A stretch of DNA of 8,043 bases from Betaproteobacteria bacterium UBA931 (GCA_002293615.1 DBDN01000021.1:23572-31614), one strand, 5' to 3'; shown: positions 1-5,877, counted from the first letter of the stretch. Numbers and translations are program-made. The notes: generated from the letters alone by a model not told the origin.

Positions 1-2
1 CG

Positions 3-65
3 GCGGTACGTGATGCTGTGGCGGATCGTATTTTCGAGTTGCGCCCTTTGGGCCAGGGGCTATAA
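3..65 (+). CDS. phnL: PhnL-like C-P lyase ATP-binding protein, C-terminal end only (partial)
   Basis: This is an open frame entering from the left edge and ending at TAA 63-65. It encodes 20 residues, AVRDAVADRIFELRPLGQGL. The motif 'AVRDAVADRIFEL' resembles the extreme C-terminus of PhnL, where a 'H(D/E)xxVRxxVAxR' stretch closes the protein. PhnL is the second ABC-type ATPase of the C-P lyase set. With PhnG, PhnH and PhnI it is needed to make alpha-D-ribose 1-phosphonate 5-triphosphate. All catalytic motifs are outside the window, so the call rests on the tail sequence and on the phnN start 11 bases downstream. PhnK or another ATPase tail cannot be fully excluded. Confidence 0.65.
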   Translation, partial: AVRDAVADRIFELRPLGQGL

Positions 66-76
66 GAAAAAAAAGA

Positions 77-709
77 ATGACGGGAACGCTCGTGTACGTT
101 ATGGGGCCATCGGGCTCCGGCAAGGATAGCCTGATCGCGTATGTACGGAAAAGCATAAACGTTTCTTACGCACAGACATGGAGCAGCGCCGTTCATACAC
201 GGAAAGGGCTGCGCCCCATATTTTTTTCCCGGCGGTACATTACACGCCCGGCAAACGCCGGAGAGGAGAGACATTATCGCCTGACCCGGGAAGAGTTCCG
301 ATTCCGTAAAAATAGCGGTGGATTTGCGTTGTCGTGGGAAAGTCACGGCCTGTGTTATGGCATCAGCAGCGAAATTGACATGCGGCTTGCCGTTGGCGCC
401 ATCGTCGTCGTCAATGGCTCGCGGGAATACCTGCCCGAAGCGACGAAGAAATACCCTGCGCTGGTACCCGTATTGGTTTCTGCGCGACCCGACGTGTTGC
501 GAGAACGCCTCGAAAAGCGCGGTAGGGAAAACGCAAAGGATATCGATGAACGGCTTGGCAGCGCGGTCATGAAATTGCCGGATATTCCCGGGCTTATCGA
601 ACTGGATAATTCCGGTGCTTTTGAAGAGGCCGGCCGGAAATTCTCGGATATTTTTCTGCGTTTGCGTCGAGAAACGGCGACACAAAAAAAAGAAAAAAGA
701 GGGACATAA
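77..709 (+). CDS. phnN: PhnN, ribose 1,5-bisphosphate phosphokinase
   Basis: PhnN phosphorylates ribose 1,5-bisphosphate with ATP to give PRPP, the final salvage step of the C-P lyase route; it is cytosolic. The 210-residue product starts with a beta strand and a P-loop, GPSGSGKDS (residues 10-18), the PhnN form of Walker A. Later family stretches are RRYITRP (52-58), the acidic/His segment GEERHY (62-67), LSWESHGLCYG (85-95), VVNGSREYLPEA (111-122) and RLEKRGRENAKDI (144-156). E. coli PhnN, as recalled, is about 185 residues. The extra length lies mainly between the P-loop helix and RRYITRP (about residues 27-50), plus a basic Lys-rich tail. The ATG at 77 puts the P-loop at the usual distance. 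No proper Shine-Dalgarno sequence precedes it, only a purine run at 66-76. It follows the phnL tail by 11 bases, so co-transcription is likely. Confidence 0.93.
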   Translation: MTGTLVYVMGPSGSGKDSLIAYVRKSINVSYAQTWSSAVHTRKGLRPIFFSRRYITRPANAGEERHYRLTREEFRFRKNSGGFALSWESHGLCYGISSEIDMRLAVGAIVVVNGSREYLPEATKKYPALVPVLVSARPDVLRERLEKRGRENAKDIDERLGSAVMKLPDIPGLIELDNSGAFEEAGRKFSDIFLRLRRETATQKKEKRGT

Positions 710-777
710 CCAACGCACTTCCATTTTTTTGAAGAAGAAAATTTATAAAAAATCATGGAAAACGACACAAAATTGTA

Positions 778-813
778 ATGCTGGCCAAGCATAGTATCTA
801 CGTTGTAAGCATC
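778..813 (+). promoter_or_regulatory. Inverted and direct repeats ahead of phnC; possible operator or mRNA element
   Basis: The 122-base phnN-phnC gap (710-831) holds a perfect inverted repeat, ATGCT (778-782) and AGCAT (788-792), around the palindrome TGGCCA (782-787). AGCAT recurs at 809-813, 21 bases on. TTGTAA occurs at 773-778 and again at 803-808, and GTAA (805-808) faces TTAC at 816-819. The spacing near two helical turns would suit a dimeric regulator, but no site type is recognised. I found no convincing -35/-10 pair here: the AT-rich TTTATAAAAAAT at 742-752 lacks a properly spaced -35. It may instead be only leader RNA structure, or chance. Confidence 0.25.
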
Positions 814-831
814 GTTTACATGAGAAAAATT

Positions 832-1668
832 ATGATTCGGATACAAAACCTCACACGTTCCTTTGCCGCGCACAAGGCGCTGGACAATATAAGCTTTGAT
901 GTAAAGCAAGGTGAAATGGTCGCGCTTATCGGCGCCTCCGGTTCGGGCAAGTCAACCTTGTTGCGCCATATCTCCGGTATCATGGCCGGTGACAAGAGTG
1001 GCGGCAGCATCATGGTAATGGGCCGCATGGTGCAGCAAAGCGGCCGTATTTGGCGCGACGTACGCAAGACGAGGGTGAGCATAGGGATGATTTTCCAGCA
1101 ATTCAACCTGGTAAATCGTTTGCAAGTGCTTACCAATGTCAAGCTGGGCGCATTGGGCCGCATACCGCTGTGGCGCAGTCTTTTGCATTTCTTTCCGAAG
1201 GATGTCCGCCACTTGGCGTTGGAGTCGCTTGCCCGAGTCGGTATTGCGGATAAAGCGTTCCAGCGCGCTTCGACACTTTCCGGCGGCCAGCAACAACGCG
1301 CGGCGATTGCCCGCGCGCTGGTACAAAAGGCCCAAATCCTTTTGGCGGATGAACCCATCGCTTCTCTCGATCCGGAAAGCTCGCGCCGAGTTATGGATAT
1401 TTTGGCGGAGATCAACAAAAGAGACGGCATAACGGTGGTGGTTTCCCTGCACCAGGTGGATTACGCTATCCGTTACTGTCCGCGCACAATTGCCATGAAA
1501 CAAGGCCGCATTGTCTATGACGGGCCTTCAAGCGCGCTGACCCCAGCTCTTCTTCGCGAATTATACGGCGCTGCCAGCGAAGAAATGTTCGTGGAAACGG
1601 CCGATAAACCTTTGGCGCAAGAACAGCAAAGCAGGTTTGCGCCCGCTTTGAGCTCAATTGCCGCATGA
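832..1668 (+). CDS. phnC: PhnC, phosphonate ABC transporter ATP-binding protein
   Basis: PhnC is the cytoplasmic ATPase that drives phosphonate import through PhnE. From the ATG at 832 the product is 278 residues and begins MIRIQNLTRSF, as PhnC proteins do. It has Walker A GASGSGKST (34-42), Q-loop glutamine 89 in IGMIFQQFNL, the PhnC-typical LVNRLQVLTNV (93-103), signature LSGGQQQR (149-156), Walker B ILLADEP (169-175), D-loop SLD (178-180) and H-loop His207 in SLHQVDYA. The last 25-30 residues, Gln- and Ala-rich, are not recognisable. The frame is open to ATG 778, and ATG 820 is another option. I chose 832 because upstream residues do not look like PhnC and TGAGAA (821-826) can act as a weak ribosome site. 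It follows phnN by 122 bases and precedes phnD by 52. Confidence 0.95.
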   Translation: MIRIQNLTRSFAAHKALDNISFDVKQGEMVALIGASGSGKSTLLRHISGIMAGDKSGGSIMVMGRMVQQSGRIWRDVRKTRVSIGMIFQQFNLVNRLQVLTNVKLGALGRIPLWRSLLHFFPKDVRHLALESLARVGIADKAFQRASTLSGGQQQRAAIARALVQKAQILLADEPIASLDPESSRRVMDILAEINKRDGITVVVSLHQVDYAIRYCPRTIAMKQGRIVYDGPSSALTPALLRELYGAASEEMFVETADKPLAQEQQSRFAPALSSIAA

Positions 1669-1707
1669 ACATGGTTTTCTATCATCGCTTTTCATTATTT
1701 ATCCATC

Positions 1708-1712
1708 AGGAG
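1708..1712 (+). promoter_or_regulatory. Ribosome binding site of phnD
   Basis: AGGAG lies 8 bases before the ATG at 1721. It is the best Shine-Dalgarno sequence in the phn cluster. It decides the phnD start against an in-frame ATG at 1658, which would overlap the end of phnC and put extra residues ahead of the signal peptide. A strong site suits a binding protein needed in excess over the membrane part of the transporter. Confidence 0.8.
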
Positions 1713-1720
1713 TTATTTTT

Positions 1721-2734
1721 ATGAGCAAATATTTCTATTCTGCCATCACCGGATTTTTTGTTTTTTTCAACGTTTTGTTTTCCGGTGCGGCGTATGCCGA
1801 ACCCCAGGAGTTGAATTTCGGCATTATCAATACCGAGTCTTCGCAAAACCTCAAGTCTGCATGGACCCCCTTTCTGGATGACATGCAAAAAGAGACGGGG
1901 CTGAAAATCAATGCTTTTTTCGCATCGGATTACGCGGGAATTATAACGGCCATGCAGTTTAATAAAGTACAAATCGCCTGGTATGGCAACGTGTCCGCCA
2001 TATTGGCGGTTGATCGCTCCGATGGCGAAGTGTTTGCGCAGGTCATTCACTCCAGCGGTGCCGGCGGATATTTTTCGCACCTGATCGTCAATAAAGACTC
2101 ACCCTTAAGCAACGAAAAAGAGGTATTGGCGCAGGCGAAGAGCCTTACATTCGGTAACGGCGATCCTAATTCCACATCAGGTTTTCTTGTGCCGGGTTAT
2201 TATGTTTTTGCGACGAACAATGTCGATCCCAAAGCGATTTTCAAGCGCACCCTGAACGCCAATCATGAAACCAATGCTCTTTCCGTCGCCAACAAACAGG
2301 TTGATGTGGCCACATGCAACAGCGAAGTCTTGGAGCGCCTTGAAAAAACGAACCCGGAAAAACGCGCGCAAATCAAGGTTGTTTGGACATCCCCTCTCAT
2401 TCCTTCCGATCCGCTCGTATGGCGCAAGGATTTGCCGGCGGACATCAAGGGAAAGCTGCGTAATTTCCTTTTCAACTATGGTCAGGACGGCAGGCCGGAA
2501 GCCGCGCGCGAAAAGGAAATACTAAAAGCGTTGCTGTGGTCGCATTTTCGTCCTTCCGATAACGACCAGCTCTTGCCTATTCGACAACTGGAGCTATTCA
2601 AGGAAAAAAGTGGGGTTGAGACCAGTGCCAATCTCAATGCCGCAGAAAAACAGGCAAGGATAAAAGAAATCGATGACAAACTGGTCGTGCTGAACGCCCG
2701 AGTGGAAGAGCTTAACCGTGCTAAAAAGCCGTAA
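1721..2734 (+). CDS. phnD: PhnD, periplasmic phosphonate-binding protein
   Basis: PhnD captures phosphonates in the periplasm and delivers them to PhnE-PhnC. The product is 337 residues, close to E. coli PhnD. It opens with a signal peptide: Lys3, a hydrophobic core at about residues 5-22, and an AYA-E cleavage site after residue 26. The mature protein starts EPQELNFGIINTESSQNL, typical of PhnD. Ligand-site family motifs are visible: AWYGN (86-90), FGNGDPNSTSG (144-154), whose Ser/Thr loop binds the phosphonate group, NHE (181-183) and VDVATCN (194-200). The conserved WTSPLIPSDPLVWRKDL (222-238) and LLPIRQLELF (284-293) follow. The tail from about residue 305 is charged and helical, and may form a coiled coil (KQARIKEIDDKLVVLNARVEEL). 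It is the substrate-specificity subunit, but the exact phosphonate cannot be read from sequence. Confidence 0.96.
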   Translation: MSKYFYSAITGFFVFFNVLFSGAAYAEPQELNFGIINTESSQNLKSAWTPFLDDMQKETGLKINAFFASDYAGIITAMQFNKVQIAWYGNVSAILAVDRSDGEVFAQVIHSSGAGGYFSHLIVNKDSPLSNEKEVLAQAKSLTFGNGDPNSTSGFLVPGYYVFATNNVDPKAIFKRTLNANHETNALSVANKQVDVATCNSEVLERLEKTNPEKRAQIKVVWTSPLIPSDPLVWRKDLPADIKGKLRNFLFNYGQDGRPEAAREKEILKALLWSHFRPSDNDQLLPIRQLELFKEKSGVETSANLNAAEKQARIKEIDDKLVVLNARVEELNRAKKP

Positions 2735-2838
2735 TGCCGCGCCGTACCATGAACGGCAACGGATAAAACGGTCAAAAAAGTTACGGTACGAAAGAGAAAT
2801 AAGGAAAGACAATATCGTCGATTTTCGAAGCAAGGCCT
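2735..2838 (+). other. phnD-phnE gap with inverted repeats and a displaced Shine-Dalgarno-like site
   Basis: This 104-base gap is long for the middle of a transporter operon. It holds CGTACC (2743-2748) and its complement GGTACG (2785-2790), plus a local GCCGT/ACGGC pair around 2741-2756, so the RNA could fold. A strong Shine-Dalgarno-like AAGGAAAG (2801-2808) is about 30 bases before the phnE ATG, with no ATG, GTG or TTG at a usable distance. The only purine site near phnE is AAGG (2832-2835), with just 3 bases of spacing. No T-run follows the repeats, so this does not look like a terminator. Processing or stability control between phnD and phnE is possible but unproven. Confidence 0.35.
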
Positions 2839-3636
2839 ATGTCTGAAATGACGCCGTTACATCAAACGCCCAAGAAAAGTCATTGCCGGACACTGCTTTC
2901 CCTTATTGGTTGGGGTTTGCTTTTCGCGGCGCTCGCATGGTCGTGGCGTGGGGCTGAAATACGCCCGCTGGCGCTGGTCACCGATGCCGGCAATATGGCG
3001 GTTTTCGCCAGGGAGTTTTTCCCGCCGGATTTTACCGACTGGCGCATCTATCTGGAAGAGATGATCGTCACCGTGCAAATTGCCCTGTGGGGAACATTTC
3101 TTGCCGTGGTATTTGCCGTGCCGCTTGGTATCCTGAGTTCCGAAAATATTGTGCCGTGGTGGGTCGTTCAACCTGTGCGCCGCCTCATGGACGCGGCGCG
3201 AGCCATCAACGAGATGGTTTTTGCCATGCTGTTCGTCGTGGCGGTCGGCCTCGGCCCGTTTGCCGGCGTGCTCGCTCTTTTTGTCCATACCACGGGCGTA
3301 CTCGCCAAATTGTTTTCCGAAGCGGTCGAAGCTATTGATCCCCAGCCTGTCGAAGGCATCCGCGCGACGGGAGCGCTTGGTATCGAGGAAGTGATTTTCG
3401 GCGTCATTCCACAGGTGTTTCCGCTTTGGATTTCTTATTCGCTATATCGTTTCGAGTCGAACATACGTTCCGCCACCGTGGTTGGTATGGTCGGTGCGGG
3501 CGGCATCGGTGTGTTGTTGTGGGAGCTTATCCGAGGGTTCTATTTCGCGCGTACCTGTTCTGTCATGCTGATCATCATCGCCGTCGTGGTTTGTTTTGAT
3601 CTTTTGTCCCAACAAATCCGTAAACGATTTGTATGA
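2839..3636 (+). CDS. phnE: PhnE, phosphonate ABC transporter permease
   Basis: PhnE is the inner-membrane channel of the PhnCDE importer, probably as a homodimer because one phnE copy is visible. The product is 265 residues. Hydrophobic segments lie at about residues 19-36, 74-99, 127-150, 185-203, 209-230 and 240-257. The cytoplasmic EAA loop that docks on PhnC runs over about 161-191, with EAVEAIDPQPVEGIRATGA then GVIPQ. Other PhnE-type stretches are TVQIALWGTFLAV (78-90), ARAINEMVFAMLF (120-132), FESNIRSATVVGMVGAGGIG (205-224) and the C-terminal DLLSQQIRK. The start is uncertain: ATG 2839 has a poorly spaced AAGG, and ATG 2848 (residue 4) is an alternative. No ATG, GTG or TTG lies further upstream in frame before the stop at 2800-2802. 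Confidence 0.94.
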   Translation: MSEMTPLHQTPKKSHCRTLLSLIGWGLLFAALAWSWRGAEIRPLALVTDAGNMAVFAREFFPPDFTDWRIYLEEMIVTVQIALWGTFLAVVFAVPLGILSSENIVPWWVVQPVRRLMDAARAINEMVFAMLFVVAVGLGPFAGVLALFVHTTGVLAKLFSEAVEAIDPQPVEGIRATGALGIEEVIFGVIPQVFPLWISYSLYRFESNIRSATVVGMVGAGGIGVLLWELIRGFYFARTCSVMLIIIAVVVCFDLLSQQIRKRFV

Positions 3637-3661
3637 GCGAATCTATATCAAATAATTTCCA

Positions 3662-4792
3662 ATGAACAATACACTTTATCTGACCAATGGGCGCATCCTG
3701 ACGTCGCAGGGCGAAATCGATAGCCTGGTTTTCGGCGACGGGCTTGTCACTGACGATTGCGTGGCTGCAGACTGTGAGTATGATCTTGAGGGCGACTACC
3801 TGATCCCCGGCTTGATCGAGTTGCACACAGACAATCTGGAAAAACACTTTGTCCCGCGCGCCGGAGTGAGCTGGCCGGCGGGAATATCTTCCATTGCGGC
3901 GCACGATGTGCACATGATCGCATCCGGTGTGACTACGGTATTTGATGCCGTTACTGTCGGAGAGCCCGCCAACCGGAGAAACCGTAATGAACTTTTTACC
4001 GCCAGCCTTAATGCTATCGCGGGCGCGGCTGAACAAGACCTGCTGCGGGCGGAACACTTTCTGCATCTGCGTTGCGAGCTTGCCGGTGATGATCTCGTGG
4101 AACTGATTTCCCCGTGCATGGCGAGCGAAAGATTGCGCTTGTTGTCCATCATGGACCACACGCCCGGTCAGCGCCAATGGCGAGATTTGGATAAATACAA
4201 AACCTATCACAGCTTGCACGGCGCCACGAAAGAAGAATTCGAAGAGCGCCTGAATATGCTGCGGGCGAAACAGGAAAAAAATGCGGACAAGAACCTAATT
4301 GCCCTCATGGATATTTGTCGCGAACGTTCGTTGCCGCTGGCCAGCCACGACGATACGACGGCGGATCATGTGCGGGAAAATGTTGCCCACGGAGTCAGTT
4401 TGTCAGAATTTCCGACCACAATGGAGGCTGCGCAGGAAGCGCGACGCCATGGTCTGGCTATTATCATGGGTGCGCCCAACATCGTACGCGGCGGCTCCCA
4501 TTCGGGCAACGTATCGGCGATAGAGTTGGCCAGAAATGGGCTTTTGGATATTCTTTCCTCGGATTACATGCCGGCGAGCCTTTTGCACGCGGCTTTCCTA
4601 TTGCCGGAGCTGACCGGAATAACGTTAAGCAGAGCCTTGGAGACTGTAACGGTTCATCCGGCAAAAGCCGTGGGGCTTGATGATCGCGGCGAGCTGGCGC
4701 CGGGCAAGCGGGCGGATGCCGTACAAGTGAAACTGGTGGATGATATTCCGGTCGTGCGGGCGGTTTGGCGGTCTGGCCGACGTGTGCTGTGA
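3662..4792 (+). CDS. phnM: PhnM, alpha-D-ribose 1-methylphosphonate 5-triphosphate diphosphatase
   Basis: PhnM is a cytosolic amidohydrolase-fold metalloenzyme. It removes pyrophosphate from the ribose-1-phosphonate 5-triphosphate made by PhnGHIL, giving the 5-phosphate that PhnJ cleaves. The product is 376 residues, nearly the E. coli length. The N-terminal beta-sandwich ends in DYLIPGLIELHTDN (45-58), where H55 and D57 replace the HxH of other amidohydrolases, as is normal for PhnM. Next come KHFVPRAGVSWP (61-72), DHTPGQ (165-170), ASHDDTT (227-233), SEFPTTMEAA (248-257), GAPNIVRGGSHSGN (270-283) and the late metal-site aspartate in SSDYMPASLLHAA (299-311). The C-terminus carries HPAKAVGL and GELAPGKRADAV, the usual closing strand. 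It starts 25 bases after phnE with no clear Shine-Dalgarno sequence, so coupling to phnE translation is likely. Confidence 0.96.
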   Translation: MNNTLYLTNGRILTSQGEIDSLVFGDGLVTDDCVAADCEYDLEGDYLIPGLIELHTDNLEKHFVPRAGVSWPAGISSIAAHDVHMIASGVTTVFDAVTVGEPANRRNRNELFTASLNAIAGAAEQDLLRAEHFLHLRCELAGDDLVELISPCMASERLRLLSIMDHTPGQRQWRDLDKYKTYHSLHGATKEEFEERLNMLRAKQEKNADKNLIALMDICRERSLPLASHDDTTADHVRENVAHGVSLSEFPTTMEAAQEARRHGLAIIMGAPNIVRGGSHSGNVSAIELARNGLLDILSSDYMPASLLHAAFLLPELTGITLSRALETVTVHPAKAVGLDDRGELAPGKRADAVQVKLVDDIPVVRAVWRSGRRVL

Positions 4793-4806
4793 TGTTGGAT
4801 GCCTGA
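4792..4806 (+). other. Four-codon minigene linking phnM to the DUF1045 gene (possible reinitiation relay)
   Basis: The phnM stop overlaps an ATG (TGATG, 4790-4794). That ATG opens a frame coding MLDA, which stops at TGA 4804-4806, two bases before the ATG of the next gene at 4809. Stop-start overlaps of this kind favour reinitiation by terminating ribosomes, and the next gene has no strong ribosome site of its own. Whether these four codons are translated is unknown, and the arrangement could be chance. Confidence 0.2.
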
Positions 4807-4808
4807 CA

Positions 4809-5588
4809 ATGAGCGCACGTTATGCGTTGTATTTTATTCCTGATCCGGAAACGCCGCTTGCGGCTTTGGGTTCCGCCTTACTCGGTCGGAACAGCGAGAC
4901 AGGCGAAGAGATTCCCCAGGCACATTTTCCGGATTTTTCACGGCAACGATGGCATGAGCTTACGACAAACGCGCGCCGTTATGGCTTGCACGCCACGCTG
5001 AAAGCGCCGTTTTTTTTAAAACAGGGAGCAACGGAAAACGACCTGCTGCTCGCCGCCGCCCGTTTTGCCGAAAATTGGCAGGCCTGTATTTTTCCGCGGT
5101 TGGTGCTTGCGCGCATCGGCGCTTTTTTTGCCCTTGTTCCGCTTGGGGAAAGCCCGGGGGAGCGGAAATCCTTGCAAAATATCAATACACTTGCGGCAGA
5201 TGCCGTGGCTTTTTTCGACAGGTTTCGCGCCGCGCCTTCGAAGCATGAGCTTGCGCGCCGCCATCCGCAAAGCCTCAGCGAACGTCAAAGAGAGCTTCTG
5301 GCCAAATGGGGCTATCCTTATGTGTTTGACGAGTATCGTTTTCATGTAACCCTTACGGATACGCTTCGCGTCAGCACGGATACGTGTGCGGAAATACGCG
5401 CCGTAAAAGAAAATTTGCAAACATATCTTATGCCGCTGCGTGATGTGGCGGTCACGGTTTCAAGCATATGCGTCTGCAAGCAGATAACGTATGATATCGC
5501 CGCGCAATCGGGGGCGCGGGTAAAAAACAATAGCGATAACAATAACGTATTCATGCTGTTGCAGAGATTTCGTTTCCGGGGTATTTAA
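4809..5588 (+). CDS. DUF1045 family, 2H phosphoesterase-like phosphonate metabolism protein
   Basis: The product is 259 residues and is recognised as the DUF1045 family, which is repeatedly found in phn operons and is placed in the 2H phosphoesterase fold. The two HxT catalytic motifs expected of that fold are present: HAT at 61-63 in YGLHATLKAPF and HVT at 179-181 in RFHVTLTDTL. They are about 118 residues apart, in two halves of the protein. The N-terminus ARYALYFIPDPETPL is family-like. 2H enzymes open or form cyclic phosphates, so by inference this protein may hydrolyse 5-phosphoribosyl 1,2-cyclic phosphate, the step done by PhnP in E. coli; this is not proven by sequence. The start at ATG 4809 is chosen because the frame also opens at 4740 inside phnM, and those upstream residues are Cys/Gly-rich and unlike the family. 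It lies 16 bases after phnM and is the last gene of the cluster. Confidence 0.85.
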   Translation: MSARYALYFIPDPETPLAALGSALLGRNSETGEEIPQAHFPDFSRQRWHELTTNARRYGLHATLKAPFFLKQGATENDLLLAAARFAENWQACIFPRLVLARIGAFFALVPLGESPGERKSLQNINTLAADAVAFFDRFRAAPSKHELARRHPQSLSERQRELLAKWGYPYVFDEYRFHVTLTDTLRVSTDTCAEIRAVKENLQTYLMPLRDVAVTVSSICVCKQITYDIAAQSGARVKNNSDNNNVFMLLQRFRFRGI

Positions 5589-5613
5589 CGGAAAACCAGA
5601 ACGGTTTTTCCGT
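5588..5613 (+). terminator. Hairpin at the end of the phn operon, terminator-like
   Basis: ACGGAAAACC (5588-5597), loop AGAAC, then GGTTTTTCCGT (5603-5613) form a 10-pair stem with one bulged T. The 5' arm uses the last base of the DUF1045 stop codon. The position suits transcript end or 3' protection. No T-run follows the stem (next bases CTGCAAGC), so it is not a standard intrinsic terminator. It may act with Rho or simply protect the mRNA end. Confidence 0.45.
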
Positions 5614-5727
5614 CTGCAAGCGTTGCCCGAGGACTTCCGGTATGGTCATTCGCGCCTGCAACAGCTTACGCCGCCTTGAAATAATTCGTTTCGTGCGTAC
5701 GCGCAACAATCATCTCTCGTTGCTTTG

Positions 5728-5744
5728 GGCATCGAAATGCCTTT
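5728..5744 (+). terminator. Short hairpin with CGAA loop and brief T-run in the phn-exporter gap
   Basis: GGCAT (5728-5732), loop CGAA, ATGCC (5737-5741) form a perfect 5-pair stem followed by TTT. It could be a weak intrinsic terminator backing up the hairpin at 5588-5613. Stem and T-run are both short, so chance is a real alternative. Confidence 0.25.
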
Positions 5745-5804
5745 AAGGAAAGATTAACGGATAAACCTTCTTCGGACGAATATTTCATCTCTAATGATGA
5801 TGTT

Positions 5805-5831
5805 TTTGGCTTACCATTGAAACACTATACT
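5805..5831 (+). promoter_or_regulatory. Candidate promoter of the membrane-fusion-protein gene
   Basis: TATACT (5826-5831) matches the sigma-70 -10 consensus at 5 of 6 positions. The -35 side is poor: the best stretch, TTTGGC (5805-5810), is 15 bases upstream and matches weakly. Transcription from here would start near 5838, upstream of the ATG chosen at 5886, and would exclude the longer frame start at 5817. An activator may be needed. Confidence 0.35.
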
Positions 5832-5846
5832 AAGTTGGTAAGTTGG
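5831..5846 (+). repeat. Tandem 8-base direct repeat TAAGTTGG x2 at the exporter promoter
   Basis: TAAGTTGG (5831-5838) is repeated exactly at 5839-5846. It overlaps the end of the candidate -10 box and the expected transcription start. Regulators of ybhGFSR-type operons are usually local TetR-family proteins that bind near the promoter. This pair could be an operator, although TetR sites are normally inverted rather than direct repeats. Confidence 0.3.
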
Positions 5847-5871
5847 AAAACCGTTTCTGTTCCATGGCACA

Positions 5872-5877
5872 AAGGGG
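5872..5877 (+). promoter_or_regulatory. Ribosome binding site of the membrane fusion protein gene
   Basis: AAGGGG lies 8 bases before the ATG at 5886. It sets the start there rather than at the in-frame ATG 5817, which has no ribosome site and would put about 23 polar residues ahead of the membrane anchor. Confidence 0.7.

Noticed and set aside
683..731. CAAAAAAA (683-690) complementary to TTTTTTTG (724-731), a possible terminator after phnN
   Set aside because: The pairing is nearly all A-T, so the stem would be very weak, and both arms are simple homopolymer runs. The phn operon is expected to continue through it.
355..909. Minus-strand frame of 184 codons spanning phnN and the phnC start
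   Set aside because: It covers the conserved phnN coding region and its product resembles no family. The only non-shadow part is the AT-rich gap.
1658..1720. Upstream ATG for phnD overlapping the end of phnC
   Set aside because: It would add 21 residues before the signal peptide, while ATG 1721 has AGGAG at ideal spacing.
3575..4219. Minus-strand frame of 214 codons opposite the phnE end and phnM
   Set aside because: It lies opposite well-conserved phnM sequence, has no recognisable domain or ribosome site, and is a shadow frame.
5642..5746. 34-codon plus-strand frame in the phn-exporter gap
   Set aside because: There is no ribosome site, the composition resembles random translation, and the frame runs through the 5728-5741 hairpin.
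2758..5765. 10-base sequence AACGGATAAA shared by the phnD-phnE gap (2758-2767) and the phn-exporter gap (5756-5765)
   Set aside because: Many 10-base matches are expected by chance in 8 kb, and there is no shared symmetry or placement relative to a gene start.
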